A DNA stretch of 64,000 nt, from positions 2,604,001 to 2,668,000 of the forward strand of contig NZ_LT907988.1 of the NCBI RefSeq assembly GCF_900089455.2, given 5' to 3'. Both the position numbers and the translations under genes were made by a program. This document shows, piece by piece, positions 12,556 to 21,679 of this stretch. The stretch is from Orrella dioscoreae (GTDB lineage: Bacteria > Pseudomonadota > Gammaproteobacteria > Burkholderiales > Burkholderiaceae_B). Below the pieces are notes generated by a model, which was given only the letters and a program-made list of their open reading frames with translations, made no database searches and was not told where the DNA came from. Every line of letters starts with the position of its first letter. Positions within the stretch are counted from its first letter, which is position 1.

Positions 12556-12804
12556 ATGAGCATTCTCATCATGATCATCGTCGGCTTCATCGTCGGCCTC
12601 ATTGCCCGGGCAGTCCTGCCCGGCGAGCAGAAGATGGGCTTCATCCTCACCACGCTGCTGGGCATTGCCGGGGCACTGGTGGCCGGCTTCGCGGGCCAGC
12701 AGATGGGCTGGTACGCACCCGGCGAACCGGCGGGATGGATCGCTTCCGTGATTGGCGCGATCATCCTGCTGGTCGTCGTGGGCCTGCTGCGCCGCGCTGG
12801 CTGA
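12556..12804 (+). CDS. GlsB/YeaQ/YmgE family small membrane protein
   Basis: Protein of 82 residues with three hydrophobic helices: SILIMIIVGFIVGLIARAVL, then a Gly/Ala-rich central helix (GIAGALVAGFAGQQMG), then SVIGAIILLVVVGLLRRAG. The charged turn PGEQKMGF and the overall pattern are diagnostic of the transglycosylase-associated (PF04226) family. These are stress-linked inner-membrane proteins whose biochemical role is unknown. A Shine-Dalgarno AGGAG lies 9 bp before the ATG. It is not obviously in an operon with its neighbours. Confidence 0.88.
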   Translation: MSILIMIIVGFIVGLIARAVLPGEQKMGFILTTLLGIAGALVAGFAGQQMGWYAPGEPAGWIASVIGAIILLVVVGLLRRAG

Positions 12805-12843
12805 GGTCATGGCCTGAGGCCGGGGTGGCTATCAGGAGTGGCT

Positions 12844-14277
12844 TCAGGCCTGCGGCGGGCCTTCTCGGCAGTCACGCGGGTCCGCCGCGCATTTCACCTT
12901 GGCCTGGGCATCGCGCAAGGCCGTGCGCAGGCCTTCCTCGATGACGGGGTGATAGAACGGCATCTGCAGCATCTGCGCCACCGTCAGTTCCTGCTGCCTT
13001 GCCCAGGCCAGCAGATGGGCCAGGTGTTCGCCGCTGGGCGCGATCATCTCGGCGCCCAGAAACCGCCCTGTCGCGGTCTCCGCATACACATGCAGCCGCC
13101 CGGCGTTGCGCAGCATCACGCGCGAGCGCCCCTGGTCGGAGAAATCGACCTCGCCGATCACGAAGGTGCCGGGTGACAGATCACGGTAGCGGCAGCCGGC
13201 CTGCGCGATCTGCGGATCGGTGAAGACGATGGCCAGCGGCGCCCGGCGCTCGCCGGGCTGAACGTCGGGATAGCGCGCGGCGTTGCCGCCGGCGATCTTG
13301 CCTTCGTCGGAGGCCTCGTGCAGCAAGGGAAGATCCTGGTTGGCGTCGCCAGCAATGAAGACGGGCGAGTCGCCGATGCGCAAGGTGTTCGTGTCGTAGA
13401 CCGGCACGCCACGATCATCCAGCGGCAGCCCCGCCGCAGCCAGATCCAGGCCGTCCAGGTTCGGCTTGCGGCCCGTGGCCACCAGCGCAAAGTCGAAACG
13501 CTCGGTTTGCGCCACGCCGTCCAGGTCGATATAGCGCACCACCACCTCATCGCCATCGCGCCGCGTTTCCTTCACGTCGGCCTTGGGGTCGAGGTAGAAG
13601 CTCTCGCGCATCAGGCCCAGCGCCTGCTCGCGGATGACGGGGTCGCCCAGGCCTGCCAGGCTGCCGCCCTTGCCGAACATGCGCACCGTCACGCCCAGGC
13701 GCGCCAAGGCCTGTCCCAGTTCCACCCCGATGATGCCGGGGCCGAACACGGCGACACGCTTGGGCAGGTCGTCCCACGCGAACACGTCGTCATTGACGAT
13801 GGCGAGCTCGCCCAGCGCCTTCAGGGGCTCGGGCACGATGGGCGAGGAGCCTGTGGCAATGACGACGCTGCGCGCATGCACCTCGGTGTGATCGTCCACG
13901 CGCAGCACCGTGGGCGAGACGAAGCGCGCGTGGCCAGTGAGCTTGTCCTCGTCGGGCATCTGCGCCACGCTGCGCAGCACGAAGCCCACGAAGCGGTCCC
14001 GCTCGCGCTTGACGCGCGCCATGACCTCGCGGCCTTCGATGCGTATCGTGCCGTCGACGTGAACGCCGAATGGGGCGGTGTGGGCCGCGGCATGCGCCGC
14101 CTCGGCGGCGGCGATCAGCAGCTTGGAGGGCATGCAGCCCACCCGCGCGCAGGTGGTGCCGTGCTCTCCGCCCTCGATCAGCAAGGCCCGCTTGCCCGCG
14201 TTACGCACGGCACGGTAGGCCGACAGGCCAGCCGAGCCCGCGCCGATGATGGCCACATCGGTGTCCAGTCTCTTCAT
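12844..14277 (-). CDS. FAD-dependent pyridine nucleotide-disulfide oxidoreductase (MerA/Lpd-like), copper-linked
   Basis: Flavoprotein of 477 residues from the ATG at 14277 (MKRLDTDVAIIGAGSAGLSA). It has the FAD motif, the redox disulfide TTCARVGCMPSK, a second nucleotide-binding segment FGPGIIGVELGQALA, the FAD motif FIAGDANQDLPLLHEA, and a C-terminal dimerisation domain with the His-Pro dyad in FYHPVIEEGL. It therefore has the full class-I disulfide reductase architecture of dihydrolipoyl dehydrogenase or mercuric reductase. It lacks the vicinal C-terminal Cys pair of true MerA, so mercury reduction is unlikely. It lies 38 bp behind copZ, which has a CueR-type promoter, so it is probably induced by copper. 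The substrate is unknown; reduction of a thiol or of Cu(II) is a guess. Confidence 0.85.
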   Translation of the reverse strand: MKRLDTDVAIIGAGSAGLSAYRAVRNAGKRALLIEGGEHGTTCARVGCMPSKLLIAAAEAAHAAAHTAPFGVHVDGTIRIEGREVMARVKRERDRFVGFVLRSVAQMPDEDKLTGHARFVSPTVLRVDDHTEVHARSVVIATGSSPIVPEPLKALGELAIVNDDVFAWDDLPKRVAVFGPGIIGVELGQALARLGVTVRMFGKGGSLAGLGDPVIREQALGLMRESFYLDPKADVKETRRDGDEVVVRYIDLDGVAQTERFDFALVATGRKPNLDGLDLAAAGLPLDDRGVPVYDTNTLRIGDSPVFIAGDANQDLPLLHEASDEGKIAGGNAARYPDVQPGERRAPLAIVFTDPQIAQAGCRYRDLSPGTFVIGEVDFSDQGRSRVMLRNAGRLHVYAETATGRFLGAEMIAPSGEHLAHLLAWARQQELTVAQMLQMPFYHPVIEEGLRTALRDAQAKVKCAADPRDCREGPPQA

Positions 14278-14315
14278 GTCAGGGGTTCCTTCGCGCGTTG
14301 GAGGACGGTTGTCCG

Positions 14316-14531
14316 TCAGGCCTGGTCTTCCACGATCTCGCTGGGCGAATAGCCGGCCTCGCGGATTGCCGCCTCGATGCGGTCGCCCTCGGTGGCGCCC
14401 ACCACCGCGACGGTCTGGGTCGCCAGGTCCACATTCACCTGCACCCCGGTGCTGGCCGCCTGCACGGCCTCGGTGATGGTCTTCACGCAGTGTTCGCAGC
14501 TCATGTCGGGAACGTGATAGCGGATGGTCAT
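14316..14531 (-). CDS. copZ: CopZ-like copper chaperone (HMA domain)
   Basis: Small cytoplasmic metallochaperone of 71 residues made of one heavy-metal-associated domain. It has the Cu(I) site MSCEHC at residues 10-15 and the beta-alpha-beta pattern ending IEAAIREAGYSPSEI. It should pass Cu(I) to the CopA ATPase encoded divergently. A strong Shine-Dalgarno (AAGGAG) sits 7 bp before the ATG at 14531. The promoter at 14599-14629 is CueR-like. The FAD reductase follows in the same direction. Confidence 0.9.
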   Translation of the reverse strand: MTIRYHVPDMSCEHCVKTITEAVQAASTGVQVNVDLATQTVAVVGATEGDRIEAAIREAGYSPSEIVEDQA

Positions 14532-14598
14532 GGCGAAACTCCTTATCTTGTTGTGATGCCCCGGCGGGCGGATGCGCCACGCACTGGCAAGCAACGCC

Positions 14599-14629
14599 AG
14601 GATAAACCCGCCCGTCGTGGGAAGGTCAA
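14599..14629 (-). promoter_or_regulatory. CueR-type promoter for copZ and the FAD reductase
   Basis: Read on the minus strand: -35 TTGACC, exactly 19 bp of spacer, then -10 TATCCT. The spacer opens with TTCCC, giving the CueR half-site ACCTTCCC; the opposite half (GGGCGGGT) is less perfect. A 19-bp spacer is the hallmark of promoters activated by MerR-family DNA distortion. Confidence 0.7.
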
Positions 14630-14719
14630 GCCAGGGATGGTGAGCCAGCGTAGAGGTCTGTAACCCGCGCCGGACCTGACCAGCCCGCCGCCTGGCATCG
14701 GCGCTCGGACAAGGCCCCG

Positions 14720-14750
14720 TTGACCTTGCCATAATGGGAAGGATGATACT
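14720..14750 (+). promoter_or_regulatory. CueR-type promoter for copA-cueR
   Basis: The -35 TTGACC and -10 GATACT are 19 bp apart. The spacer contains the near-palindrome CCTTGCC-ATAAT-GGGAAGG, matching the CueR operator pattern ACCTTCC-N7-GGAAGGT. It drives copA, whose ATG at 14787 lies 37 bp after the -10 and follows a GGAGAAGA Shine-Dalgarno. Confidence 0.75.
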
Positions 14751-14786
14751 GCCCACGTCGATGCGTTTCCGTCTGGAGAAGACGCC

Positions 14787-17090
14787 ATGAATACTCCCTC
14801 TCCCACGCCAACAGGCGGCCATCTGGATCTCGCGATCTCGGGCATGACCTGCGCCGCCTGCGTGCGCCGCGTGGAAAAGGCGCTGTCGGGCGTGCCCGGC
14901 GTGGCCGCGGCCCAGGTCAACCTGGCCACCGAACGCGCCCGCGTGGCCCTGGATGGCCCGGGCGCGACGGCACAGGCCCTGGCCGACGCGGTCAAGCGCG
15001 TGGGTTACACCGCCACCGTGGTGGAAGACCCGGCGCGCCAGCACGCGGCGCAGGCTGCCGAGCGCGAACAGGCTACCCGCCGCCTGACGCGTGCCTTCCT
15101 CATCGCCGCCCTCCTCACCCTGCCCGTCTTCCTGCTCGAGATGGGCGCGCATGCCAGCGCCACGCTGCACCACTGGATCCATGCCACGCTGGGCGAGGCG
15201 CGCAGCCAGCAACTGCAGGCCGTGCTGACCACAGTGGTGCTGGCCGGCCCCGGCTGGCCCTTCTTCCGACTGGGCGTGGCAGCGCTCTGGCAGCGCGCGC
15301 CCGACATGAACTCGCTGGTGGCGCTGGGCGCCGGCAGCGCATGGGGCTATTCCATGGTGTCCCTGCTGGCGCCGCAATGGCTGCCCGACGGCACGGCACA
15401 CATCTACTTCGAGGCCGCGGCCGTCATCGTGACGCTGATCCTGCTGGGCCGTGTGCTGGAGGCGCGCGCACGGGGCCGCACCGGCGCGGCGGTGCAACGG
15501 CTGATCGGCATGCAGGCACGTTCGGCATTGGTGCTGCGCGACGGCCAGATGCACGAGGTGCCGCTGGAAGCCATCCGCGTGGGCGACGTGGTGCGCGTGC
15601 GTCCCGGCGAGAAGATCCCCGTCGACGGCGAGGTCTCGGAAGGCAGTTCCTATGTCAACGAGGCCATGATCACGGGCGAGCCCGTTCCCGTCGAGAAGGC
15701 CCCCGGCGACGCCGTGACGGGCGGGACGCAGAACGGCAGCGGCAGCCTCACCCTGCGCGTCACGCAGGTGGGCGACGACACGGTGCTCGCGGGCATCATC
15801 CGCCTGGTGGAGGCCGCCCAGGGCGCGCGCCTGCCCATTCAGGCGCTGGTCGACCGGATCACGGGCTGGTTCGTGCCCGCCGTCATCGGCGTGGCGCTGG
15901 CCACCCTGTCGGCCTGGCTGCTGCTGGGCCCCTCGCCCGCGCTGGGCACGGCGCTGGTCCACGCGGTCACCGTGCTCATCATCGCCTGCCCCTGCGCCAT
16001 GGGACTGGCCACGCCGACCTCCATCATGGTCGGCACGGGCCGCGCCGCCGAGCTGGGGATTCTTTTCCGCCAAGGCGATGCCCTGCAAGGCCTGCGCGAC
16101 GTGCAGGCCGTCGCCTTCGACAAGACCGGCACCCTGACCGCCGGCAAGCCCGCGCTGACCGACTGGGTCGAGGTCGACGGCCAGGCACGCGGCGAAGTGC
16201 TGGGCGTGCTGGCCGCCGTGCAGGCGCATTCGGAGCACCCCATCGCCCACGCCATCCGTCAGGCGGCCAGCGAGGCAGGCATGGCGGCCTTGCCCGAGGC
16301 CCGTGCATTCCGCGCGCTGACCGGCGCAGGCGTCGAAGCCCAGGTGGATGGCGTGCGCGTCATCGCCGGCGGTGAACGGCTGATGCGGGAGGAAGGCGTG
16401 GACACCGCCGCGTGGGCCGCGCAGGCCGAAAGCTGGGGCGAGTCAGGCGGCACGCCACTGTATGTGGCGCGTGACGGTCGCCTGGCCGCTCTCTTCTGCG
16501 TCACCGACCCCATCCTGCCGCAATCGGCCCAGGCCGTCGCGGCGCTGCACGCCGAGGGCGTGCGCACCGTCATGATGACGGGCGACAACCGCCACACCGC
16601 GCAGGCCGTGGCGCAGCAGCTGGGCATCGACGACGTCCGCGCCGAGCTGCTGCCCGAGGGCAAGGTGGCCGCCATCGAGGCCCTGCGCAAGGAAGGCATG
16701 AAGGTCGCCTTCGTGGGCGACGGCATCAATGACGCGCCCGCGCTGGCCGCGGCCGACGTCGGCATCGCGCTGGGCACCGGCACGGACATCGCCATGGAGT
16801 CGGCATCGGTGGTGCTCATGTCGGATGACCTGCGCAAGGTGCCGCAGGCCATCGCCCTGTCGCGCGCCACGATGGCCAATATCCGGCAGAACCTCTTCTG
16901 GGCGTTCGCCTACAACGTCGCGCTGATTCCGCTGGCCGCCGGCCTGCTGTCGGCGCCCTTCGGCATCACGCTCACGCCCGTTTTCGCCGCGGGCGCCATG
17001 GCGCTCTCCAGCGTCTTCGTGGTGGGCAATGCCCTGCGCCTGAAAGCGCACGCACGCGGCACGGCGAACCTGATCGGGGAGCAACCATGA
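14787..17090 (+). CDS. copA: Cu(I)-exporting P1B-type ATPase
   Basis: Inner-membrane copper efflux pump of 767 residues. Order: one N-terminal HMA domain with the metal site MTCAAC (about 20-25), two class-specific helices and six core helices, the actuator motif [11 protein letters not shown], the transmembrane copper site [13 protein letters not shown], phosphorylation Asp in [10 protein letters not shown], the P1B His-Pro dipeptide in [10 protein letters not shown], and hinge [20 protein letters not shown]. The CPC plus these motifs identify the Cu(I) subtype (P1B-1). It overlaps cueR by ATGA, so sensor and pump are co-expressed. Copper enters the system through CopZ, encoded divergently. 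Confidence 0.97.
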   Translation: MNTPSPTPTGGHLDLAISGMTCAACVRRVEKALSGVPGVAAAQVNLATERARVALDGPGATAQALADAVKRVGYTATVVEDPARQHAAQAAEREQATRRLTRAFLIAALLTLPVFLLEMGAHASATLHHWIHATLGEARSQQLQAVLTTVVLAGPGWPFFRLGVAALWQRAPDMNSLVALGAGSAWGYSMVSLLAPQWLPDGTAHIYFEAAAVIVTLILLGRVLEARARGRTGAAVQRLIGMQARSALVLRDGQMHEVPLEAIRVGDVVRVRPGEKIPVDGEVSEGSSYVNEAMITGEPVPVEKAPGDAVTGGTQNGSGSLTLRVTQVGDDTVLAGIIRLVEAAQGARLPIQALVDRITGWFVPAVIGVALATLSAWLLLGPSPALGTALVHAVTVLIIACPCAMGLATPTSIMVGTGRAAELGILFRQGDALQGLRDVQAVAFDKTGTLTAGKPALTDWVEVDGQARGEVLGVLAAVQAHSEHPIAHAIRQAASEAGMAALPEARAFRALTGAGVEAQVDGVRVIAGGERLMREEGVDTAAWAAQAESWGESGGTPLYVARDGRLAALFCVTDPILPQSAQAVAALHAEGVRTVMMTGDNRHTAQAVAQQLGIDDVRAELLPEGKVAAIEALRKEGMKVAFVGDGINDAPALAAADVGIALGTGTDIAMESASVVLMSDDLRKVPQAIALSRATMANIRQNLFWAFAYNVALIPLAAGLLSAPFGITLTPVFAAGAMALSSVFVVGNALRLKAHARGTANLIGEQP

Positions 17091-17527
17091 ACATCGGCAA
17101 AGCGGCTGAGCAATCGGGCATTTCGGCCAAGATGATCCGCTATTACGAACAGGTGGGCTTGCTGCCCCTGCCGGCGCGCACCGACTCGGGCTATCGCGTC
17201 TATACGGCGCAGCACGTGCACACGCTGCGCTTCGTGCGCCGCGCGCGCGACCTGGGGTTTTCGGTCGAGCAGATGGGCGAGCTGCTGGCCCTGTGGCAGG
17301 ATCGCAGCCGCGCCAGCGCGGACGTGAAGCGCATTGCGCGCCAGCAGGTGCGCGCGCTGGAGAAGAAAGCGGAAGCCTTGCAGCAGATGGCAGAGACCCT
17401 GCGCCACCTGGCCGAGCATTGCCACGGCAACGACCGGCCCGACTGCCCCATCATCGACGCGCTGGAAAACGGCCCGGACTGCTGCGGCGCGCGCCCGACC
17501 GGCGTGCACGGGCCGGGCGGCCTGTAG
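17087..17527 (+). CDS. cueR: Cu(I)-responsive MerR-family regulator
   Basis: MerR-type activator of 146 residues. The winged helix-turn-helix is residues 1-70 ([20 protein letters not shown]), and a dimerisation coiled coil follows. The metal-binding loop holds Cys112 (EHCHGND) and Cys120 (RPDC), exactly the pair used by CueR for linear Cu(I) binding, and a downstream DCCG. It lacks the buried Cys of Zn/Cd sensors. It is coupled to copA by a 4-bp overlap, so it is autoregulated through the promoter at 14720-14750. It probably also activates the divergent copZ promoter. Confidence 0.95.
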   Translation: MNIGKAAEQSGISAKMIRYYEQVGLLPLPARTDSGYRVYTAQHVHTLRFVRRARDLGFSVEQMGELLALWQDRSRASADVKRIARQQVRALEKKAEALQQMAETLRHLAEHCHGNDRPDCPIIDALENGPDCCGARPTGVHGPGGL

Positions 17528-17574
17528 GACGGCGTACCGGACCTGAGCCAGGCCAGGCCGCCGGCATCGGCGTC

Positions 17575-18162
17575 TCAGGCGCCCACGGCCTCGCCGGTCC
17601 ACACGCGCACGAAGCTCTCGGGTTCGGGACGCTTGGCAGGACCGCTGTCGGCAGCGGGCGTGCCGATGGCCAGGAAGCCCAGGAACTTGTGGTCCAGCGC
17701 ATCGAAGCCCAGGGCTTCCTGCACCGCTTCCACATAGGTGCCCAGGCCGGTGCTCCAGAATGCGCCGAAACCCGACAGATGCGCCGCGTTCAGCAGGTTC
17801 ATCACCGAGGCGCCCGCGGCAAGCAGTTGCTCCTGCTCGGGGATGCGGCCGCCGTGGTCGATCTTCTGTGCCACCGCCACGATCAGCGGAATCTCGGCCA
17901 GCCACTGGCGCACGGCCTTTTCCTTTTCATCCGTCATGCGCGGATCGCCGCTGGCGCGCACCGCGCCGATGGCCATGTCGGCCAGGCGGCCGATGGCCTG
18001 CGGCCCTTCGATCACGACATAGCGCCACGGGCGCAACGCGCCATGGTCGGGCGCGCATGCGGCGGCCTGGAACATCTTGCGCAGAGTCTGCGCGTCGGGG
18101 CCGGGGCCACGCAGGAATTTGGCGGAACGGCGGCTGGTCAGGGCGTGAAGGGTATCGGTCAT
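17575..18162 (-). CDS. Nitroreductase family protein (YdjA-like)
   Basis: FMN-dependent NAD(P)H oxidoreductase of 195 residues from the ATG at 18162 (MTDTLHALTSRRSAKFLRGP). The FMN-binding SRRSAKF, the core ACAPDHGALRPWRYVVI, and the C-terminal GFLAIGTPAADSGPAKRPEP are typical of the short YdjA subgroup of single-domain nitroreductases. The physiological substrate is unknown for the group. It lies between cueR and cadR, tail to tail with cueR and upstream of cadR's end on the same strand. It is probably transcribed alone. Confidence 0.9.
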   Translation of the reverse strand: MTDTLHALTSRRSAKFLRGPGPDAQTLRKMFQAAACAPDHGALRPWRYVVIEGPQAIGRLADMAIGAVRASGDPRMTDEKEKAVRQWLAEIPLIVAVAQKIDHGGRIPEQEQLLAAGASVMNLLNAAHLSGFGAFWSTGLGTYVEAVQEALGFDALDHKFLGFLAIGTPAADSGPAKRPEPESFVRVWTGEAVGA

Positions 18163-18220
18163 GATGGAAACGGAGTGAATAACGGTTGGCAGGAGCGTGG
18201 CGAACTTGCGGGACGGCACG

Positions 18221-18655
18221 CTAACCCAGGTGGGTGTGCCGCTCGGGGCGCTCTTCCGCCTGCATGGCCGACAGGCCATGCAGGATGCCACAGTCCTCGG
18301 TATCGGGGCGCGCCTGCGCGCAACGCTGGCGCAAGGCCGCCAATTGCGATTTCAGGTCATGGAGTTCGGCGATGCGGGCATCGACGTGGGCGATGTGGGC
18401 GTCGAAAAGGTCGTTGATGCGGCCACAGCCGCTGGCGTGGTCGTCCGACAGCGACAGGATGGCGCGGATTTCCTCGTGGCTCATGTCCAGCGCGCGGCAG
18501 TTGCGCACCAGCCGCAGTCGTTCGAGGTGCGCCGCGCCATAGCTGCGGTAATTGTTCTCGGCCCGGTCGGGCTCGGGCAACAGCCCTTCCTTCTCGTAGT
18601 AGCGGATGGTTTCGACGGTGGTGCCGGCCGCCTGGGCCAGTTCTCCGATGCGCAT
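18221..18655 (-). CDS. cadR: Cd(II)/Pb(II)-responsive MerR-family regulator
   Basis: MerR-type sensor of 144 residues. It starts MRIGELAQAAGTTVETIRYY, followed by the dimerisation helix. Its metal cysteines are Cys77 (ASGCGR), Cys112 (RQRCAQ) and Cys122 (TEDCGI), the three-Cys arrangement of CadR/PbrR. The tail is His-containing (ERHTHLG), as in some CadR proteins that bind a second metal. It is divergent from the Cd/Zn/Pb ATPase and should activate the ATPase promoter at 18707-18737. Confidence 0.93.
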   Translation of the reverse strand: MRIGELAQAAGTTVETIRYYEKEGLLPEPDRAENNYRSYGAAHLERLRLVRNCRALDMSHEEIRAILSLSDDHASGCGRINDLFDAHIAHVDARIAELHDLKSQLAALRQRCAQARPDTEDCGILHGLSAMQAEERPERHTHLG

Positions 18656-18706
18656 GCTTGCCTCCTCGGATAGCCGATCTTGGAGCCAGGGATCGTTCCC
18701 TGGGGG

Positions 18707-18737
18707 TTGACCCTATAGTAACTCCAAGGTGTGGAAT
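18707..18737 (+). promoter_or_regulatory. CadR/PbrR-type promoter for the Cd/Zn/Pb ATPase
   Basis: The -35 TTGACC is followed by a 19-bp spacer and -10 TGGAAT. The spacer begins CTATAGTAACTCCAAGGTG, resembling the CadR/PbrR operator (ACCCTATAGT then a partial inverted half). Transcription would start about 7 bp after the -10, which falls on or next to the ATG at 18744. Confidence 0.7.
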
Positions 18738-18743
18738 GACGCC

Positions 18744-21029
18744 ATGGACAGCCAGAAGACCTCCGCCATGACCCCTTCCCACACGCACGATCACGAGCAT
18801 GGTCACGACCACGATCATGCGCCCGGCGACGCTTGCGGCAGCGCACCCAAGGCTGCAAGCCGTTGCTGCGGCACGGCATCGGCCGCGCCCGCGCCGCGCG
18901 ACGACACCCTGCCTGCGCCCGCTGCCGGCGAAACGCTCAGCCGCTACCGCATCGCCCAGATGGACTGCCCGACCGAAGAGACGCTGATCCGCGGAGCGCT
19001 GAAGTCGCTGGACGGCGTGCGTGCCCTGGCGTTCAACCTGATGCAGCGCCAGTTGAGCGTGGTGCACGCCGATGGCGCCGGCCCCGCCATCGTGGCGGCC
19101 ATCAAATCGGTGGGCATGGAAGCCGTGCCTGCCGACGGCACCGCCGCGCCGCCGCCCGCCACCGGCAGCGCCATGAGCCGCTGGATGCTGGCGGGCGCCG
19201 GCGTCCTCGCCGCGCTATCCGAAGCCGCGCATTTCGCGGACGCTCCCACCTGGCTCATTGCCGCCCTGTCGCTGGCCGCCATCCTGGCTTGCGGCCTGAA
19301 CACCTATCGCAAGGGCTGGATCGCCGTGCGCAACGGCGAACTGAACATCAACGCCTTGATGAGCATTGCCGTGACTGGCGCGGTGCTGATCGGCCAGTGG
19401 CCCGAGGCGGCCATGGTCATGGTGCTCTTCAACGTGGCCGAGCTGATCGAGGCGCGGTCGCTGGACCGCGCACGCAATGCCGTGCGGCAGCTGCTGGACC
19501 TGGCGCCGCAGACGGCCACGGTACAGCAGGCGGATGGCACCTGGCGCAAGGTGCCCGCCAGCGCGCTGAACGTCGGCGATCGCGTGCACGTGCAACCCGG
19601 CGAGCGCATCGCCGCCGACGGCGAGATCGAGGCCGGCGCCTCGGCCATCGACCAATCCGCCATCACCGGCGAAAGCCTGCCGCTGGAAAAGACCGTGGGC
19701 GACGCGGTCTATGCCGCCACCGTCAACACTTACGGCGGCTTTGAATACCGTGTCACCGCGGCGGCGGCCAATACCACGCTGGCGCGCATCATCCATGCCG
19801 TCGAATCGGCACAAGGCAGCCGCGCGCCCACGCAGCGCTTCATCGACCGCTTCTCGCGCATCTACACCCCTGCCGTCGTGGCCATCGCCATCGCCATGGC
19901 CGTCATCCAGCCGCTGTTCTTCGGCGTGGCCTGGCTGGACGCGCTGTATCGCGCGCTGTCGCTGCTCATCATCGCCTGCCCTTGCGCGCTGGTGATCTCC
20001 ACGCCCGTCACGGTGGTCAGCGGGCTGACGGCTGCCTCGCGGCGCGGCATCCTGATCAAGGGCGGCGCCTATCTGGAGCAAGGACGGCAACTGCGCTGGC
20101 TGGCCCTGGACAAGACCGGCACCCTGACCCACGGCAAGCCCCGCCAGACCGACTTCGCTGCAATGGAAGGCGTGGACGCGGAGCAGGCCCGCCGCATCGC
20201 GGCCAGCCTTGCCGCGCGCTCCGACCATCCTGTCTCCAAGGCGCTGGCGGATGCCGCCGATGCGGATGGCCTGAGGCTGCTGGCGGTGGAGGATTTCGCC
20301 GCCCTGCCCGGCCGTGGCGTGCGTGGCGTCGTCGACGGCCAGCCGTATGTGTTGGGCAACCGGCGCCTGCTTGCCGAGCAAGGCCTGCTGGATGACGCGC
20401 TGTCCACACACCTGGATGCCTGGGAGGCGCAGGGCCGCTCCAGCGTCGCGGTGGCCAGCGCCACCCGCGTGCTGGCGGTGGCGGCCGTGGCCGACACGGT
20501 CAAGGAAAGCAGCGTGGCGGCCATCGCCGACCTGCACGGCCTGGGCATCCGGACCCTCATGCTTTCCGGCGACAACCAGGGCGCGGCTTCGGCGATCGCG
20601 GCCGAAGTCGGCATCGACGAAGCCCGCGGCGAACTGCTGCCCGAGGACAAGCTGGCCGCGGTCACCCTCAAGCGCGAACAAGGCCGCATCGGCATGGTGG
20701 GCGACGGCATCAACGACGCCCCGGCGCTGGCCGCCGCGGACATCGGCTTCGCCATGGGCGCGGCGGGTTCCGGCACGGCCATCGAGACCGCCGACGTCGC
20801 CCTGATGGACGACGACCTGCGCAAGATCGGCGTCTTCGTGCGGCTGTCGCGCGCCACGCACAGCGTGCTGGTGCAGAACATCGCGCTGTCGCTGGGCTTG
20901 AAGGCGATTTTCATGGTGCTGGCGCTGACGGGCTACGCCACCTTGTGGATGGCGGTGTTCGCCGATGTGGGTGCGAGCCTCATCGTGGTGGCCAACGGCC
21001 TGCGGCTCCTGCGCGCCAGGGTTTCCTGA
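18744..21029 (+). CDS. cadA: Cd(II)/Zn(II)/Pb(II)-exporting P1B-type ATPase
   Basis: Inner-membrane heavy-metal pump of 761 residues from the ATG at 18744. The extreme N-terminus is His/Asp-rich (residues 13-27 are mostly His and Asp), followed by CCG and an HMA-like domain with DCPTEE. Core features are the actuator motif AITGESLPLEK, transmembrane metal site ACPCALVISTPV, phosphorylation DKTGTLTHGK, the SDHPVSKAL His-Pro, and [20 protein letters not shown]. The DCP entry and CPC identify the Zn/Cd/Pb subtype. Start choice is uncertain: the first ATG is almost at the predicted transcription start, and a second in-frame ATG at 18768 (753 residues) begins just before the His-rich run. It is divergent from cadR. 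Confidence 0.94.
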   Translation: MDSQKTSAMTPSHTHDHEHGHDHDHAPGDACGSAPKAASRCCGTASAAPAPRDDTLPAPAAGETLSRYRIAQMDCPTEETLIRGALKSLDGVRALAFNLMQRQLSVVHADGAGPAIVAAIKSVGMEAVPADGTAAPPPATGSAMSRWMLAGAGVLAALSEAAHFADAPTWLIAALSLAAILACGLNTYRKGWIAVRNGELNINALMSIAVTGAVLIGQWPEAAMVMVLFNVAELIEARSLDRARNAVRQLLDLAPQTATVQQADGTWRKVPASALNVGDRVHVQPGERIAADGEIEAGASAIDQSAITGESLPLEKTVGDAVYAATVNTYGGFEYRVTAAAANTTLARIIHAVESAQGSRAPTQRFIDRFSRIYTPAVVAIAIAMAVIQPLFFGVAWLDALYRALSLLIIACPCALVISTPVTVVSGLTAASRRGILIKGGAYLEQGRQLRWLALDKTGTLTHGKPRQTDFAAMEGVDAEQARRIAASLAARSDHPVSKALADAADADGLRLLAVEDFAALPGRGVRGVVDGQPYVLGNRRLLAEQGLLDDALSTHLDAWEAQGRSSVAVASATRVLAVAAVADTVKESSVAAIADLHGLGIRTLMLSGDNQGAASAIAAEVGIDEARGELLPEDKLAAVTLKREQGRIGMVGDGINDAPALAAADIGFAMGAAGSGTAIETADVALMDDDLRKIGVFVRLSRATHSVLVQNIALSLGLKAIFMVLALTGYATLWMAVFADVGASLIVVANGLRLLRARVS

Positions 21030-21086
21030 TACGCTGCGTTCATCGCCCGACTGGGCCTGCCGGAAGCCCGCCATGGGCCCCTCGCC

Positions 21087-21656
21087 ATGAATGATGCCTG
21101 GTCCCTGATCCTGGACACGCTCCAGCAGGAGTTCTCCGACTTCAACGACCTGGGCGATACCGTGCGCATCATCGTGCGCCTGTCCGTGGCCGTGCTGCTG
21201 GGCGGCCTGATCGGCTACGAACGGGAAAGCCAGGGCAAGTCGGCGGGCCTGCGCACCCACATGCTGGTGGCGCTGGGCGCGGCGCTCTTCGTGCTGGCCC
21301 CCACGCTCAGCGGCATGAACGTCGGCGACCAGAGCCGCGTGTTGCAGGGCATCATCGCCGGCATCGGCTTCCTGGGGGCCGGCGCCATCATCAAGTCACA
21401 GGCCCAGGGCCATGAGGTACGCGGCCTGACGACGGCCGCCAGCATCTGGCTGACGGCAGCGGTGGGCATCGCCGCCGGCATGGGCCGCGAGATCCTGGCG
21501 ATTGCCAGCACGCTGCTGGCGCTCTTCATCCTTGATGTGCTGCATCGCCTGGAACGCCGCATCGCCCGCCGCCAGCGGGAACACGAAACCAGCCAGCAAC
21601 TGCGCCTGGCCAGCGAAGGCAAGCCACCTGCCTCCGCCGTCGCGCCAGACGACTGA
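21087..21656 (+). CDS. MgtC/SapB family membrane protein
   Basis: Inner-membrane protein of 189 residues with four or five hydrophobic helices. The family core is visible: VAVLLGGLIGYERESQGKSA, the GLRTHMLVALGAALF segment, and GIGFLGAGAIIKS. The C-terminal part is short and basic, lacking the ACT-like soluble domain of Salmonella MgtC. This makes it a SapB-type short member of unknown biochemical role, often linked to low magnesium or acid survival. It begins 57 bp after the Cd ATPase and could be co-transcribed with it, though no functional link is known. Confidence 0.9.
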   Translation: MNDAWSLILDTLQQEFSDFNDLGDTVRIIVRLSVAVLLGGLIGYERESQGKSAGLRTHMLVALGAALFVLAPTLSGMNVGDQSRVLQGIIAGIGFLGAGAIIKSQAQGHEVRGLTTAASIWLTAAVGIAAGMGREILAIASTLLALFILDVLHRLERRIARRQREHETSQQLRLASEGKPPASAVAPDD

Positions 21657-21679
21657 CAGACGAGCGGGCGTCGCGGCGC

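Noticed and set aside
12844-14277. Mercuric reductase assignment for the copper-linked flavoprotein
   Set aside because: The C-terminal vicinal Cys pair needed to bind Hg(II) is absent and no mer genes are near.
18768-18830. Tandem repeat-like CACGATCATGG run, considered as a DNA repeat
   Set aside because: It encodes the His/Asp-rich N-terminus of the Cd/Zn ATPase, so codon repetition explains it.
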